The position numbers and the translations under genes are program-made. From Bacillus timonensis (lineage in GTDB: Bacteria; Bacillota; Bacilli; Bacillales; Bacillaceae_L), in the NCBI RefSeq assembly GCF_004799755.1, contig NZ_SLUB01000004.1, forward strand, positions 62,001 through 126,000: a DNA stretch of 64,000 nucleotides. The letters run 5' to 3'. Shown here one piece after another: positions 14,503 through 24,877 of this stretch; position 1 is the first letter of the stretch, and each line of letters begins with the position of its first letter. The notes beneath the pieces were generated by a model. The model did not search any database and had not been told where the DNA came from. It was given only the letters and a program-made list of their open reading frames with translations.

Positions 14503-17196
14503 ATGAAGTGGTATGAGCTTAGGTCAGAAGAAGTCGAAAAAAAAGTTAATACAAGCCTTTCTAGCGGTCTTTCCGACCACGAAGTGAAACAGCGACAAAA
14601 GCAATTTGGATATAATGAATTGAAGGAAGCAGAACGCCCTTCAGCACTTTTGCTTTTTTTAGCTCAGTTTAAGGATTTTATGGTTCTTGTATTACTTGCG
14701 GCAACTCTTGTTTCCGGGTTGTTAGGGGAATACATCGATGCCATTGCGATAATGGCGATTGTCTTAATCAATGGGTTTTTAGGTTTTTTTCAGGAACGAA
14801 AAGCAGAAAAATCGCTTCAAGCTTTAAAAGAGCTTTCTGCACCTCAAGTGAATGTATTCCGAAATAATGAATGGGTTCGAACTCCTTCTAAAGAACTTGT
14901 GGTAGGGGATATTATCAAATTCACTAGTGGAGACCGGATTGGTGCAGATATACGATTAGTAAATGTGAAAAGCTTAGAAATTGAAGAATCTGCATTAACA
15001 GGGGAATCAGTTCCGGTTACAAAGCAAGTTGACCCCATTCGTGATGAGGATGACGTTTCACTTGGTGACCAAGAAAATATGGCGTTTATGGGAACGATGG
15101 TAACACGTGGTAGTGGTGTCGGAATTGTAGTGGGTACAGGTATGGATACAGCGATGGGGCAAATTGCAGAGCTTCTTCAAACAGCACAAACGATGATTAC
15201 CCCATTGCAAAGACGACTAGAGCAGTTAGGGAAAATCTTAATCACAGTTGCATTAATTTTAACGCTTATAGTTGTTGTTGTGGGTGTTATAAATGGACAT
15301 GAAGTCTATGAAATGTTCTTAGCTGGAGTTTCTTTGGCTGTTGCCGCAATACCTGAAGGTCTTCCTGCAATTGTTACAGTTGCACTATCATTAGGTGTTC
15401 AACGGATGATTAAGAAGAATGCCATTGTCCGTCGTTTGCCAGCTGTTGAAACTTTAGGCTGTGCATCTGTCATTTGCTCTGATAAGACAGGGACAATGAC
15501 ACAAAATAAAATGACGGTAACGCATCTATGGTCTGGTGGCAAAACATGGACTGTTTCAGGTACAGGCTATGATGTAAATGGGAAATTTTTTGCGGAAGAA
15601 AAAGAAATCATACCTTCCGATCACAAAACCCTTCAACAATTATTAACCTTTGGCGTTTTATGTAATAATGCTTCATTAAAGCGAACCGATGATGACATTA
15701 TTGTTGATGGTGATCCGACTGAAGGTGCTCTTCTTGTAGCGGGTATTAAGGCTGGCTTCTCAAATGAATTTTTAGCAAACCAATTTGAGATCGTTGAAGA
15801 GTTCCCATTTGATTCTGCAAGGAAAATGATGAGTGTCATTGTTAAGGATCGTTCAGGAAATCAATTTGTGGTGACAAAAGGGGCACCAGACGTTTTACTT
15901 GGTGTAAGTAAATCGGTTCTTTGGGATCATAAACAACAAACTTTATCACGAGATTACGAAAATAAGATTAAAGATGCGATTGAAGGATTAGCTTCAAATG
16001 CGCTTCGTACAATTGCGGTTGGTTTTAAACCATTACGCCCAAATCAACAAATAGTATCTGAACGTGAGGCAGAAAGTGATTTAACCTTTATTGGAATACA
16101 AGGGATGATTGACCCGCCACGCCCAGAAGTAAGAGCAGCTGTTAAAGAATGTAAGGATGCAGGTATTAAGACAATCATGATCACGGGTGACCATCTCGTT
16201 ACGGCTAAAGCAATTGCTACTCAGCTCGGAATTCTACCAGCAGGTGGCAAAGTGCTAGATGGAAATGCTCTTTCGAAAATGGATGTTGAAGAGCTAGAAA
16301 ACATTGTTGATGATGTCTATGTATATGCAAGGGTATCTCCTGAACATAAACTGAAAATTGTTAAAGCACTTCAAAGCAGAGGTCATATTGTTGCGATGAC
16401 GGGTGACGGGGTAAACGATGCTCCAGCAATTAAAGCATCTGATATTGGAATAGCGATGGGGATTACAGGAACAGATGTTGCGAAAGAAGCTTCATCACTT
16501 GTATTGCTTGATGATAACTTTGCAACCATTCGTGCAGCGATTAAGGAAGGTAGAAATATCTATGAAAATATTAGAAAGTTCATCCGATATTTATTAGCTT
16601 CCAATGTTGGGGAAATTCTAGTGATGTTGTTTGCGATGCTAATGGCTCTTCCACTGCCACTCGTACCAATTCAAATTCTTTGGGTCAACCTTGTGACAGA
16701 CGGATTACCAGCGATGGCACTTGGGCTTGACCAACCAGAGGGTAATTTGATGAAACATGGACCCCGACATCCAAAAGAAGGAGTATTTGCAAGAGGCCTA
16801 GGTTGGAAAATCATAAGTCGCGGTTTCTTAATCGGTATTGCGACATTAGCTGCCTTTATGGTGGTATATCATCGAGACCCTAACAATCTAGGGTATGCGC
16901 AAACAATCGCGTTTGCAACACTTGTCATGGCTCAGTTAATCCATGTATTTGATTGTCGGAGTGAGCGTTCTATTTTTCATCGAAATCCATTCCAAAATAT
17001 GTACTTAGTATGGGCGGTAATCTCATCTATTCTTTTGATGTTAATTGTTATTTACTATCCGCCGCTACAACCTGTTTTCAAGACGTATGCGATCGAACCA
17101 AGAGATTGGCTCCTAGTAATTGGAATGTCAGCATTACCAACATTCCTACTTGCAGGATCGTTATTAACAAGCAAAAAATCCGAAGCACGTGCATAA
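14503..17196 (+). CDS. yloB: P-type Ca2+-transporting ATPase (P2A, YloB)
   Basis: 897 residues. Order: cation ATPase N-domain, M1-M2, actuator with TGES (ALTGESVPV), M4 with PEGLPA, phosphorylation site D327-KTGT, nucleotide domain, MTGDGVNDAPA hinge, and six C-terminal membrane spans. The PEGLPA motif and overall length place it in the SERCA-like group; B. subtilis YloB transports calcium in spores. An in-frame GTG at 14488 lies within the GAGGGGTG ribosome-binding site, so ATG 14503 is chosen. Its leader is occupied by repeat B1. Confidence 0.9.
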   Translation: MKWYELRSEEVEKKVNTSLSSGLSDHEVKQRQKQFGYNELKEAERPSALLLFLAQFKDFMVLVLLAATLVSGLLGEYIDAIAIMAIVLINGFLGFFQERKAEKSLQALKELSAPQVNVFRNNEWVRTPSKELVVGDIIKFTSGDRIGADIRLVNVKSLEIEESALTGESVPVTKQVDPIRDEDDVSLGDQENMAFMGTMVTRGSGVGIVVGTGMDTAMGQIAELLQTAQTMITPLQRRLEQLGKILITVALILTLIVVVVGVINGHEVYEMFLAGVSLAVAAIPEGLPAIVTVALSLGVQRMIKKNAIVRRLPAVETLGCASVICSDKTGTMTQNKMTVTHLWSGGKTWTVSGTGYDVNGKFFAEEKEIIPSDHKTLQQLLTFGVLCNNASLKRTDDDIIVDGDPTEGALLVAGIKAGFSNEFLANQFEIVEEFPFDSARKMMSVIVKDRSGNQFVVTKGAPDVLLGVSKSVLWDHKQQTLSRDYENKIKDAIEGLASNALRTIAVGFKPLRPNQQIVSEREAESDLTFIGIQGMIDPPRPEVRAAVKECKDAGIKTIMITGDHLVTAKAIATQLGILPAGGKVLDGNALSKMDVEELENIVDDVYVYARVSPEHKLKIVKALQSRGHIVAMTGDGVNDAPAIKASDIGIAMGITGTDVAKEASSLVLLDDNFATIRAAIKEGRNIYENIRKFIRYLLASNVGEILVMLFAMLMALPLPLVPIQILWVNLVTDGLPAMALGLDQPEGNLMKHGPRHPKEGVFARGLGWKIISRGFLIGIATLAAFMVVYHRDPNNLGYAQTIAFATLVMAQLIHVFDCRSERSIFHRNPFQNMYLVWAVISSILLMLIVIYYPPLQPVFKTYAIEPRDWLLVIGMSALPTFLLAGSLLTSKKSEARA

Positions 17197-17246
17197 AATC
17201 GAGCAATACTTGGAATTTAGACATAAAACTGTGTTATAATTCATGA

Positions 17247-17278
17247 GGTAATGGAGATCATACTCTATTACCTTTTTT
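17247..17278 (+). terminator. Intrinsic terminator after yloB
   Basis: Stem GGTAATGGAG (17247-17256) with CTCTATTACC (17263-17272), one G-T pair, followed by six T. A TATAAT at 17235-17240 directly before it is probably fortuitous. Confidence 0.8.
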
Positions 17279-17387
17279 CATTGGTTTAAAACTATTCGCT
17301 TTTAAAAAACAGTGGTAAAATATAAATTGTTATGGTGAACGTGTACATATAAAGAAATACCTGTTTTGAAGGAATGGATGTGATATG

Positions 17388-18263
17388 ATGATTGCAAGTA
17401 TGACAGGTTATGGACGTGCCAAAAAAGAATCCAATACATTTTTCGTTCATGCAGAGTTAAAATCTGTAAACCATCGATTCTTTGAAATCAATGTAAGATT
17501 ACCTAGACAACTACTGTTCCTTGAAGATAAAATAAAAAAAGCAATAGGCGAGTATGTAAAAAGAGGGCGTGTCGAGGTATTTCTTACAATTGAAGGTGAA
17601 GGACTTGTTACGAAAACAGTCTCTATTGATTGGGATTTATTAGAAGCCTTAGTAACATCAACAAAGCAAATCCAAGATAAATACCAGCTTACTGATCAAA
17701 TCACAACCGGGCAGCTGCTTTCAAATGAAGATATTCTCTCCATTGAAGAAAAAGAAACAGAAAACCAAGAACTGGAAACCGTCGTTCTAGAGGTTATTGA
17801 ACGCGCAGCACTGCAGTTGAGACAAATGAGAGAAGTTGAAGGTAAGGCGTTAATCGAAGATATTTTTTTATTTCTTGGACAAATCGAAGAGAACATACAT
17901 ACGATCAAAGAATATGCACCAAGAGTAGTTTCTCATTATCGTGACCGTATTGAAAAAAGAATTAAGGAATATATTGGAAATGAATTTGATGAAAATCGGA
18001 TTCTCACAGAAGTTGCTTTATTTGCGGAAAAAGCGGATATCAGTGAAGAATTAACACGACTTGAAAGTCATATGAATCAGTTCAGGGAGACCGTCCAAAC
18101 AAATGAACCTATTGGTAGAAAGCTTGATTTTATTGTTCAAGAAATGAACAGGGAAATCAATACAATTGGTTCAAAAGCAAATGATTCTTTAATTGCTAAG
18201 CATGTGGTGGAAATGAAAAGCTTATTAGAGAAAATAAAAGAGCAAGTTCAAAATATAGAATAA
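17388..18263 (+). CDS. yicC: YicC/YloC-family endoribonuclease
   Basis: 291 residues from the ATG at 17388, giving the family's MIxSMTGYGR opening; an ATG one codon earlier (17385) is an alternative. The N-terminal YicC domain and the C-terminal DUF1732 region, ending with conserved EMNREINTIGSKAND, are both present. YicC proteins are reported RNases linked to stationary phase and small-RNA turnover. It heads the cluster remA-gmk-rpoZ. Confidence 0.88.
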   Translation: MIASMTGYGRAKKESNTFFVHAELKSVNHRFFEINVRLPRQLLFLEDKIKKAIGEYVKRGRVEVFLTIEGEGLVTKTVSIDWDLLEALVTSTKQIQDKYQLTDQITTGQLLSNEDILSIEEKETENQELETVVLEVIERAALQLRQMREVEGKALIEDIFLFLGQIEENIHTIKEYAPRVVSHYRDRIEKRIKEYIGNEFDENRILTEVALFAEKADISEELTRLESHMNQFRETVQTNEPIGRKLDFIVQEMNREINTIGSKANDSLIAKHVVEMKSLLEKIKEQVQNIE

Positions 18264-18323
18264 GCTTGATTAGTAAACCATATTCGCGGCAAAAATAGAG
18301 GGGTACATAATGGGGGAGATTAA

Positions 18324-18587
18324 GTGCAAATCAAATTAATAAATATCGGATTTGGGAATATTGTCTCGGCCAACAGAATTATTTCTATTGTTAGTCCTGA
18401 ATCTGCTCCGATTAAACGAATTATTCAAGATGCTAGGGACCGAGGAATGCTTATTGACGCTACATATGGAAGAAGGACACGTGCTGTCATGATTATGGAT
18501 AGTGACCACATTATACTATCTGCAGTCCAGCCAGAGACGGTTGCACAAAGACTATCAAAAGAAGAAGAGCTAACAGACGAAGGGTAG
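18324..18587 (+). CDS. remA: RemA, extracellular matrix regulatory protein
   Basis: 87 residues, small and highly conserved (opening [25 protein letters not shown]). RemA is a DNA-binding activator of biofilm matrix and osmoprotection genes in Bacillus. The start is GTG at 18324, preceded by GGGGGAG at 18313-18319. It lies in the usual place between yicC and gmk. Confidence 0.92.
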   Translation: MQIKLINIGFGNIVSANRIISIVSPESAPIKRIIQDARDRGMLIDATYGRRTRAVMIMDSDHIILSAVQPETVAQRLSKEEELTDEG

Positions 18588-18593
18588 GGTTAA

Positions 18594-19216
<623 letters not shown>

Positions 19217-19217
<1 letters not shown>

Positions 19218-19450
19218 TGTTAGACCCATCTATTGATTCATTATTAAATAAATTAAATTCCAAATATACGCTTGTGACTGTTGCTGCTAAACGGGCAAGA
19301 GTCATGCAAGAAAAAAATGATGGAATGGTACAAAATCCTGTATCCTTTAAGTCAGTTGGTAAAGCACTAGAAGAAATCGATGCAGGTCTTCTTTATTATT
19401 CAACTGATAAGAAGACTGATGTTGATACAACACCAACAATTAATGAATAA
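19217..19450 (+). CDS. rpoZ: RNA polymerase omega subunit
   Basis: 77 residues. [20 protein letters not shown] and AAKRARVM match the conserved N-terminal omega fold that clamps the beta' C terminus. Same position as yloH/rpoZ in B. subtilis. Confidence 0.94.
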
Positions 19451-19455
19451 CCGAA

Positions 19456-19489
19456 AATAACAACCTCTCTTGTAGGTTGTTATTTTTTT
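19456..19489 (+). terminator. Intrinsic terminator after rpoZ
   Basis: An AATAACAACCT-type left arm (about 19457-19466) pairs with AGGTTGTTATT (19474-19484) and is followed by T residues. It ends the yicC-rpoZ group. Confidence 0.85.
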
Positions 19490-19522
19490 ACAAAGTATGC
19501 TTTTTTGTTAAGGGGGATTCAA

Positions 19523-20725
19523 ATGCTCAATAAAAATATACTGCTCTGTGTCAGTGGTGGGATTGCTGTATATAAAGCTGCAGCATTAACAAGCAAGCTA
19601 ACTCAGGCTGGGGCTAATGTAAAAGTAATTATGAGTGATTCTGCAATGAAATTTGTCAATCCGCTCACATTCCAAGCACTATCAAGAAGTAATGTGTACT
19701 TTGATACCTTCGATGAAAAAAATCCTGCAGTTATTGCTCATATTGACCTTGCTGATTGGGCTGATCTTGTCGTTGTTGCACCTGCAACAGCCAATTCAAT
19801 CGGTAAGCTTGCAAATGGAATCGCAGATAATATGATTACGACCACATTGCTTGCAACCACAGCACCTGTCTGGATTGCTCCAGCGATGAATGTCCATATG
19901 TATGACCACCCTGCAGTAAAACGTAATATCGATATTTTAGCTAAGGATGGATATCAATTTATTGAACCGTCTGAAGGTTATTTAGCCTGTGGATATGTTG
20001 GAAAAGGTCGACTTGAAGAGCCAGAAAAAATAGTCGAACTCATAACTGCTCATTTTTCGGAGCCACCGTTACTAAAAGGAAAAAAGATCTTAATTACGGC
20101 AGGACCGACTCGGGAAAGGCTAGACCCTGTTCGTTTCTTTACAAATCGTTCAACTGGAAAAATGGGTTATGCCATAGCTGAAGCGGCAAATAAAATGGGT
20201 GCAGAAGTAACCTTAATTTCTGGTCCGACTACTCTTCAGACTCCTCCTAATGTCAAGGTCATTCGCGTTGAATCTGCAGAAGAGATGTTTACACAAGTCA
20301 TGGCCTTTTATAAACAAAGTGATATTGTCATTAAATCAGCAGCTGTTGCAGATTATCGTCCAAAGCAAGTCTATGATGGGAAAATGAAAAAGAAATCTGG
20401 GGATCTCGTCTTAGAGCTTGAAAGAACAACTGATATATTAAAAACATTAGGTGAACAAAAGGAACACCAATTTTTAGTTGGTTTTGCAGCGGAGACGGAC
20501 AATATTGGTGAATATGCAAAACGGAAACTTTTATCGAAAAATCTTGATATGATTGTTGCAAACAATGTAACTACACAGGGAGCGGGATTTGGTACGGATA
20601 CAAATCTTGTAACCATCTACAAAAAGGATGGAACCTTCAAAGAACTTCCGATGATGACAAAGCTTGATGTTTCTAAAGCATTACTTCGTGAAGTGAAGCT
20701 GATGATGGATGGCGAAATAGAATGA
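19523..20725 (+). CDS. coaBC: Bifunctional phosphopantothenoylcysteine decarboxylase / phosphopantothenate-cysteine ligase
   Basis: 400 residues. An N-terminal flavoprotein CoaC domain (VSGGIAVYKA, PAMNVHMYDHPA, GYLACGYVGKGRL) is fused to a C-terminal CoaB ligase domain starting near LLKGKKILITAGPTRE, with NRSTGKMGYAIAEA. It makes 4'-phosphopantetheine for coenzyme A. ATG 19523 follows AAGGGGGA; an upstream in-frame TTG at 19505 is unlikely. ATGA overlap with priA. Confidence 0.95.
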   Translation: MLNKNILLCVSGGIAVYKAAALTSKLTQAGANVKVIMSDSAMKFVNPLTFQALSRSNVYFDTFDEKNPAVIAHIDLADWADLVVVAPATANSIGKLANGIADNMITTTLLATTAPVWIAPAMNVHMYDHPAVKRNIDILAKDGYQFIEPSEGYLACGYVGKGRLEEPEKIVELITAHFSEPPLLKGKKILITAGPTRERLDPVRFFTNRSTGKMGYAIAEAANKMGAEVTLISGPTTLQTPPNVKVIRVESAEEMFTQVMAFYKQSDIVIKSAAVADYRPKQVYDGKMKKKSGDLVLELERTTDILKTLGEQKEHQFLVGFAAETDNIGEYAKRKLLSKNLDMIVANNVTTQGAGFGTDTNLVTIYKKDGTFKELPMMTKLDVSKALLREVKLMMDGEIE

Positions 20726-23136
20726 AAATTGCTAGCATTATTGTCGATGTTCCTGCCATGCAAACAGATAAGCCATATGATTACCTCGTTCCTGACAAAT
20801 GGAGTGACATGATTGTACCCGGAATGAGGGTCGTCGTGCCATTTGGTCCTCGTAAAGTACAGGGGTTTGTTATGAGTCTATCAAACGAGGCCGAAGTTAA
20901 TAAGCTGAAGGAAATTCACTCTGTGCTTGACCTCACACCTGCTTTGAATGAAGAACTTCTTCATATTGGCAAATGGTTAACGGAAAAAACACTATGCTTT
21001 ACGATATCTGCTCTACAAGCAATGCTTCCGTCCGCGATGCGGGCGAAATATGAAAAGGAAATTAGACTGCTTGACTCATCGAAAAGACATGATTTGAATC
21101 CGGCAATTCAGGCTTCTTTTGAAAAGCATGATGAGGTTCATTGGGAAGATGCTGAAAAAAGTGATTTATTGCATATTTACCAAAAGGATATTAAAAAAGG
21201 ACTTCTCGAAGTTGTCTACAAGGTGAAAAATCGCAGCAACAAGAAAACGATGAAACAGGTGCAGCTATCACTCTCGAGAGAAGAAACTGAAAATGTGGTC
21301 CAGGAGCTACCGGCGACAGCAAAAAAACAAAAACAAGTACTTGAATTTTTTCTGACAAATAATCAGCCAATCTTTTTAAAGGAACTTTTGCAAGAGGTTG
21401 GTGTAACGGACAGTACAATTCGAACAATGGTGAAGAAAGGGTATATTTCCGAACAAAATGTTGAAGTTTACCGAGATCCTTACGCGGACAAGCATTTTGA
21501 GCAAACGACACCAATGCCATTGACAAGTGAACAGCAAAAGGCGATCTCTCCGGTTTTAGCTTCAATTGAAGATGTCTTGCATAAGGTATTTTTAATGTAT
21601 GGCGTTACCGGAAGTGGAAAGACCGAGGTTTATATGCAGGCGATTGACGCTGTCCTAAATAAGGGAAAAGAAGCGATTGTCCTTGTTCCTGAAATCTCCC
21701 TGACACCACAGATGGTAAATCGATTCAAGGGGCGCTTTGGTTCCCAAGTGGCTGTGATGCATAGTGGACTTGGGATTGGCGAGAAATATGATGAATGGCG
21801 AAAAATTTATCGTAAGGAAGTAAGTGTTGTAGTTGGAGCAAGATCTGCGATATTTGCTCCGTTTGAAAATATTGGGATAATTATCATTGATGAAGAACAT
21901 GAGTCTAGCTATAAGCAGGAAGATAATCCAAGATACCATGCCAGAGACGTCGCGATTTTTCGTGGACAGCTGCATAATGCGCCTGTCATTTTAGGAAGCG
22001 CAACACCAACTCTTGAATCCTTTGCACGTGCTTCAAAAAATGTCTATGAACTTCTTACATTAAAGGAGCGAGTCAATCATAGACCGTTACCGACTGTTGA
22101 TATTGTTGATATGCGCGAGGAGTTACGTAATGGAAATCGTTCGATGTTCTCAGGTGCCCTTTTTGATAAATTAACTGCACGACTTGAACGAAACGAACAG
22201 TCGGTTTTATTTTTAAATAAACGCGGACACTCTTCTTTTGTTATGTGTAGAGATTGTGGCTATGTTGCAAATTGTCCGCATTGTGATATTTCATTAACCT
22301 ATCATCGACCACATCACCGCTTGAAATGTCATTATTGTGGCTATGAAACATTCATGCCTACTGCATGTAATGAGTGCGGCAGTGAACATATCCGATTTTT
22401 TGGAACGGGTACGCAGAAGGTCGAAGAAGAACTTGCAAAAGTGTTACCTGAAGCAAGGGTAATCCGAATGGACGTCGATACAACGAGTCGAAAAGGGTCC
22501 CATGAGAAATTATTGAAGGAATTCGGAGAAGGAAGAGCCGATATCTTATTAGGAACACAAATGATTGCAAAGGGATTAGATTTTCCGAATGTCACATTAG
22601 TCGGCGTTCTCACTGCAGATACGATGCTCAATCTACCGGATTTTCGTTCGTCAGAAAAGACATTCCAGCTTCTCACACAGGTTAGTGGAAGGGCCGGACG
22701 TCATGAGTTATCTGGTGAGGTTGTGATTCAAAGCTACACACCGGAGCATTATAGCATTGAGTTTGCAAGTCATCATAATTATGATGGATTCTATCAAAAT
22801 GAAATGCGAATAAGGAAGGCTCATTCCTATCCGCCTTTTTACTATTTGGCATTAGTCACAATAACTCATCCCGAGCTTACAAAAACGGTAGATGTGGCTG
22901 AGAAAATTGCAATCTATTTACGTAAGTCATTATCCAATCAATCCATCATCTTAGGTCCGGTGACCTCACCGATTGCCCGAATTAATAATAGATATCGATA
23001 TCAATGCATGATAAAATACAAAAATGAGCCAAATCTGAATAAGCTTTTAAAAGGGATTTTGGATCGTTACCAAAGAGAAATTGCACAAAACTCACTTACA
23101 TTGTCAATTGACTTAAACCCATATATTATGATGTAG
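20722..23136 (+). CDS. priA: Primosomal protein N' (replication restart helicase PriA)
   Basis: 804 residues. N-terminal DNA-binding region, then a superfamily 2 helicase with Walker A GVTGSGKTE (294-302) and D390-E-E-H393. A double zinc site lies in the insertion CRDCGY...CPHC...CHYCGY...CNECG. PriA loads the replisome at stalled forks. Overlaps coaBC by 4 bases. A 305-base spacer holding repeat A2 follows. Confidence 0.96.
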   Translation: MKIASIIVDVPAMQTDKPYDYLVPDKWSDMIVPGMRVVVPFGPRKVQGFVMSLSNEAEVNKLKEIHSVLDLTPALNEELLHIGKWLTEKTLCFTISALQAMLPSAMRAKYEKEIRLLDSSKRHDLNPAIQASFEKHDEVHWEDAEKSDLLHIYQKDIKKGLLEVVYKVKNRSNKKTMKQVQLSLSREETENVVQELPATAKKQKQVLEFFLTNNQPIFLKELLQEVGVTDSTIRTMVKKGYISEQNVEVYRDPYADKHFEQTTPMPLTSEQQKAISPVLASIEDVLHKVFLMYGVTGSGKTEVYMQAIDAVLNKGKEAIVLVPEISLTPQMVNRFKGRFGSQVAVMHSGLGIGEKYDEWRKIYRKEVSVVVGARSAIFAPFENIGIIIIDEEHESSYKQEDNPRYHARDVAIFRGQLHNAPVILGSATPTLESFARASKNVYELLTLKERVNHRPLPTVDIVDMREELRNGNRSMFSGALFDKLTARLERNEQSVLFLNKRGHSSFVMCRDCGYVANCPHCDISLTYHRPHHRLKCHYCGYETFMPTACNECGSEHIRFFGTGTQKVEEELAKVLPEARVIRMDVDTTSRKGSHEKLLKEFGEGRADILLGTQMIAKGLDFPNVTLVGVLTADTMLNLPDFRSSEKTFQLLTQVSGRAGRHELSGEVVIQSYTPEHYSIEFASHHNYDGFYQNEMRIRKAHSYPPFYYLALVTITHPELTKTVDVAEKIAIYLRKSLSNQSIILGPVTSPIARINNRYRYQCMIKYKNEPNLNKLLKGILDRYQREIAQNSLTLSIDLNPYIMM

Positions 23137-23167
23137 TTTAAAGTTGAGAAAAAAGAGAGAGACTAAT

Positions 23168-23411
23168 AGAAAAGTGCAAGGCGCCTTGGTAGCGGAACAT
23201 CGACTAACTACCGCCACGTCCTGTGGCGAACGTCGATGTCAGCACTTCCTCGAAAATGCCATGCATTTCCTTCGTGCGATGATAATGCTGCCGACGCCTT
23301 CCTTGTCCTGTGCAAGTCTAAGCATAAGACGAGCGCTGACAGAAGGTGCATTTTACCTTCCGAAGCAATTGGCTTATGACCAGAGAGCCGATGGCTTCTT
23401 GAGCTAGACAT
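23168..23411 (-). repeat. A-type repeat, copy A2, inverted and enlarged
   Basis: Its ends (AGAAAAGTGCAAGGCGCC at 23168, AGCTAGACAT at 23402-23411) and right part are the reverse complement of copies A3 and A4, but the unit is 244 rather than 123 bases. The extra internal stretch carries the module CATCGAC (23198-23204)/GTCGATG (23232-23238) around GCCAC-gtcct-GTGGC. It fills most of the priA-def spacer and ends 30 bases before def. An 87-codon frame inside it (23144-23407) resembles no protein and follows the repeat. Confidence 0.65.
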
Positions 23412-23441
23412 ATAAAAAAGTAGAATGTTGGAGGAACTCGC

Positions 23442-23915
23442 TTGTCTTTATTACCAATTGTTAAATATCCAAATGAAATACTCGAAGTAGAATGTGAAAA
23501 GGTGACAACCTTTGATCGGAAATTATCGAAATTAATTAAAGATATGTATGATACAATGCTTGAGGCGGACGGTGTTGGCTTAGCAGCTCCTCAAGTTGGA
23601 ATTGCAAAACAAATCGCGATCGTTGATATAGGAGACGAGAGTGGACTCATTGAATTGATAAATCCCGTGATCCTTGAGCAAAAAGGGGAACAGGTAGGTC
23701 CAGAAGGCTGTCTAAGTTTTCCGGACCTTTTTGGTGAAGTAACCCGTTATGATTACATTAAGGTGAGAGCGCAAAACCGAAGAGGAAAAATATACGTATT
23801 TGAGGCAAGAGATTTCTTGGCTAGAGCCATTCAGCATGAAATCGATCACCTTCATGGTATTTTATTTACCTCAAAGGTGAACCGTTTTTATGAAGAAGGA
23901 GAAATTGAAGGGTAG
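23442..23915 (+). CDS. def: Peptide deformylase
   Basis: 157 residues. The three signature motifs are present: [15 protein letters not shown] (metal Cys) and QHEIDHLHG (metal His pair and catalytic Glu). Removes the formyl group from nascent proteins. The start is TTG at 23442 behind GGAGGAA. Partner of the downstream fmt. Repeat A2 lies just upstream. Confidence 0.95.
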   Translation: MSLLPIVKYPNEILEVECEKVTTFDRKLSKLIKDMYDTMLEADGVGLAAPQVGIAKQIAIVDIGDESGLIELINPVILEQKGEQVGPEGCLSFPDLFGEVTRYDYIKVRAQNRRGKIYVFEARDFLARAIQHEIDHLHGILFTSKVNRFYEEGEIEG

Positions 23916-23923
23916 GTAATAAT

Positions 23924-24877
23924 ATGGAACGCATTGTATTTATGGGTACCCCTGATTTTTCGGTACCTGTTTTACGTCAAATAATAGAGGATGGCTACGA
24001 GGTTGTAGCTGTTGTGACACAACCGGATAGACCAGTAGGAAGAAAAAGAGTGTTAACACCACCACCTGTTAAAGTTGAGGCGTTAGCACATAATATCCCA
24101 GTCTTACAACCAAATAAAATAAGAGAACAACAAGAAATCGAACAAGTGTTAAGCTATAAGCCTGATTTAATCATAACTGCGGCATTTGGGCAAATCCTTC
24201 CAAAAGAACTGCTGGAAGCTCCTCAGTATGGATGTATAAATGTACATGCATCTTTACTACCTGAGCTAAGAGGGGGAGCGCCGATTCATTATTCACTCCT
24301 TCAAGGCAAGAAAAAAACAGGTGTTACCATTATGTATATGGTTGAAAAGCTTGATGCAGGGGATATTTTAACACAAGTAGAAATCCCGATTTTAGAAACA
24401 GACCATGTTGGTTCATTACATGACAAATTAAGTGTGGCTGGTTCCAAGCTTTTATCGGAAACCCTGCCTTTACTTTTAGCTAATAAAATAACACCGATAA
24501 AGCAGGATGATTCCAGGGCAACCTTTGCATCAAACATTAAACGCGAACAGGAAAAGATAGATTGGACAAAAGATGGAGAGGATATTTATAACCATATCCG
24601 TGGGCTCCACCCTTGGCCTGTTGCATATACCACATTAAATGGAGAGGTTATGAAAATCTGGTGGGGTGAAAAGATACCTTCCTCTACATCAAAACCCTGC
24701 GGTACTGTTGTTTCAATTGAAAAAGATGGCTTTATTGTTTCGACTGGGAATACTACTTTTATAAAAATCACTCAACTCCAGCCTGCCGGAAAGAAAAAGA
24801 TGACTGCAGCGCAATTCTTAATGGGGGCAGATTTACAGGTAGGGACTCGGTTAGGAGACAACGATGACGAAGACTAA
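23924..24877 (+). CDS. fmt: Methionyl-tRNA formyltransferase
   Basis: 317 residues. Rossmann-type formyltransferase domain with the [18 protein letters not shown] signature region (catalytic Asn and His), and a C-terminal OB-like domain for tRNA binding. Formylates initiator Met-tRNA. Its end overlaps rsmB by 14 bases. Confidence 0.96.
   Translation: MERIVFMGTPDFSVPVLRQIIEDGYEVVAVVTQPDRPVGRKRVLTPPPVKVEALAHNIPVLQPNKIREQQEIEQVLSYKPDLIITAAFGQILPKELLEAPQYGCINVHASLLPELRGGAPIHYSLLQGKKKTGVTIMYMVEKLDAGDILTQVEIPILETDHVGSLHDKLSVAGSKLLSETLPLLLANKITPIKQDDSRATFASNIKREQEKIDWTKDGEDIYNHIRGLHPWPVAYTTLNGEVMKIWWGEKIPSSTSKPCGTVVSIEKDGFIVSTGNTTFIKITQLQPAGKKKMTAAQFLMGADLQVGTRLGDNDDED

Noticed and set aside
17235-17240. 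TATAAT as a promoter for yicC
   Set aside because: No -35 at a suitable distance (nearest TTGGAA is 19 bases away), and transcription would start at the base of the yloB terminator hairpin.
23144-23407. 87-codon + strand ORF between priA and def
   Set aside because: It coincides with repeat A2, has no good ribosome-binding site and resembles no protein; the opposite strand frame (23208-23411) is equally open for the same reason.
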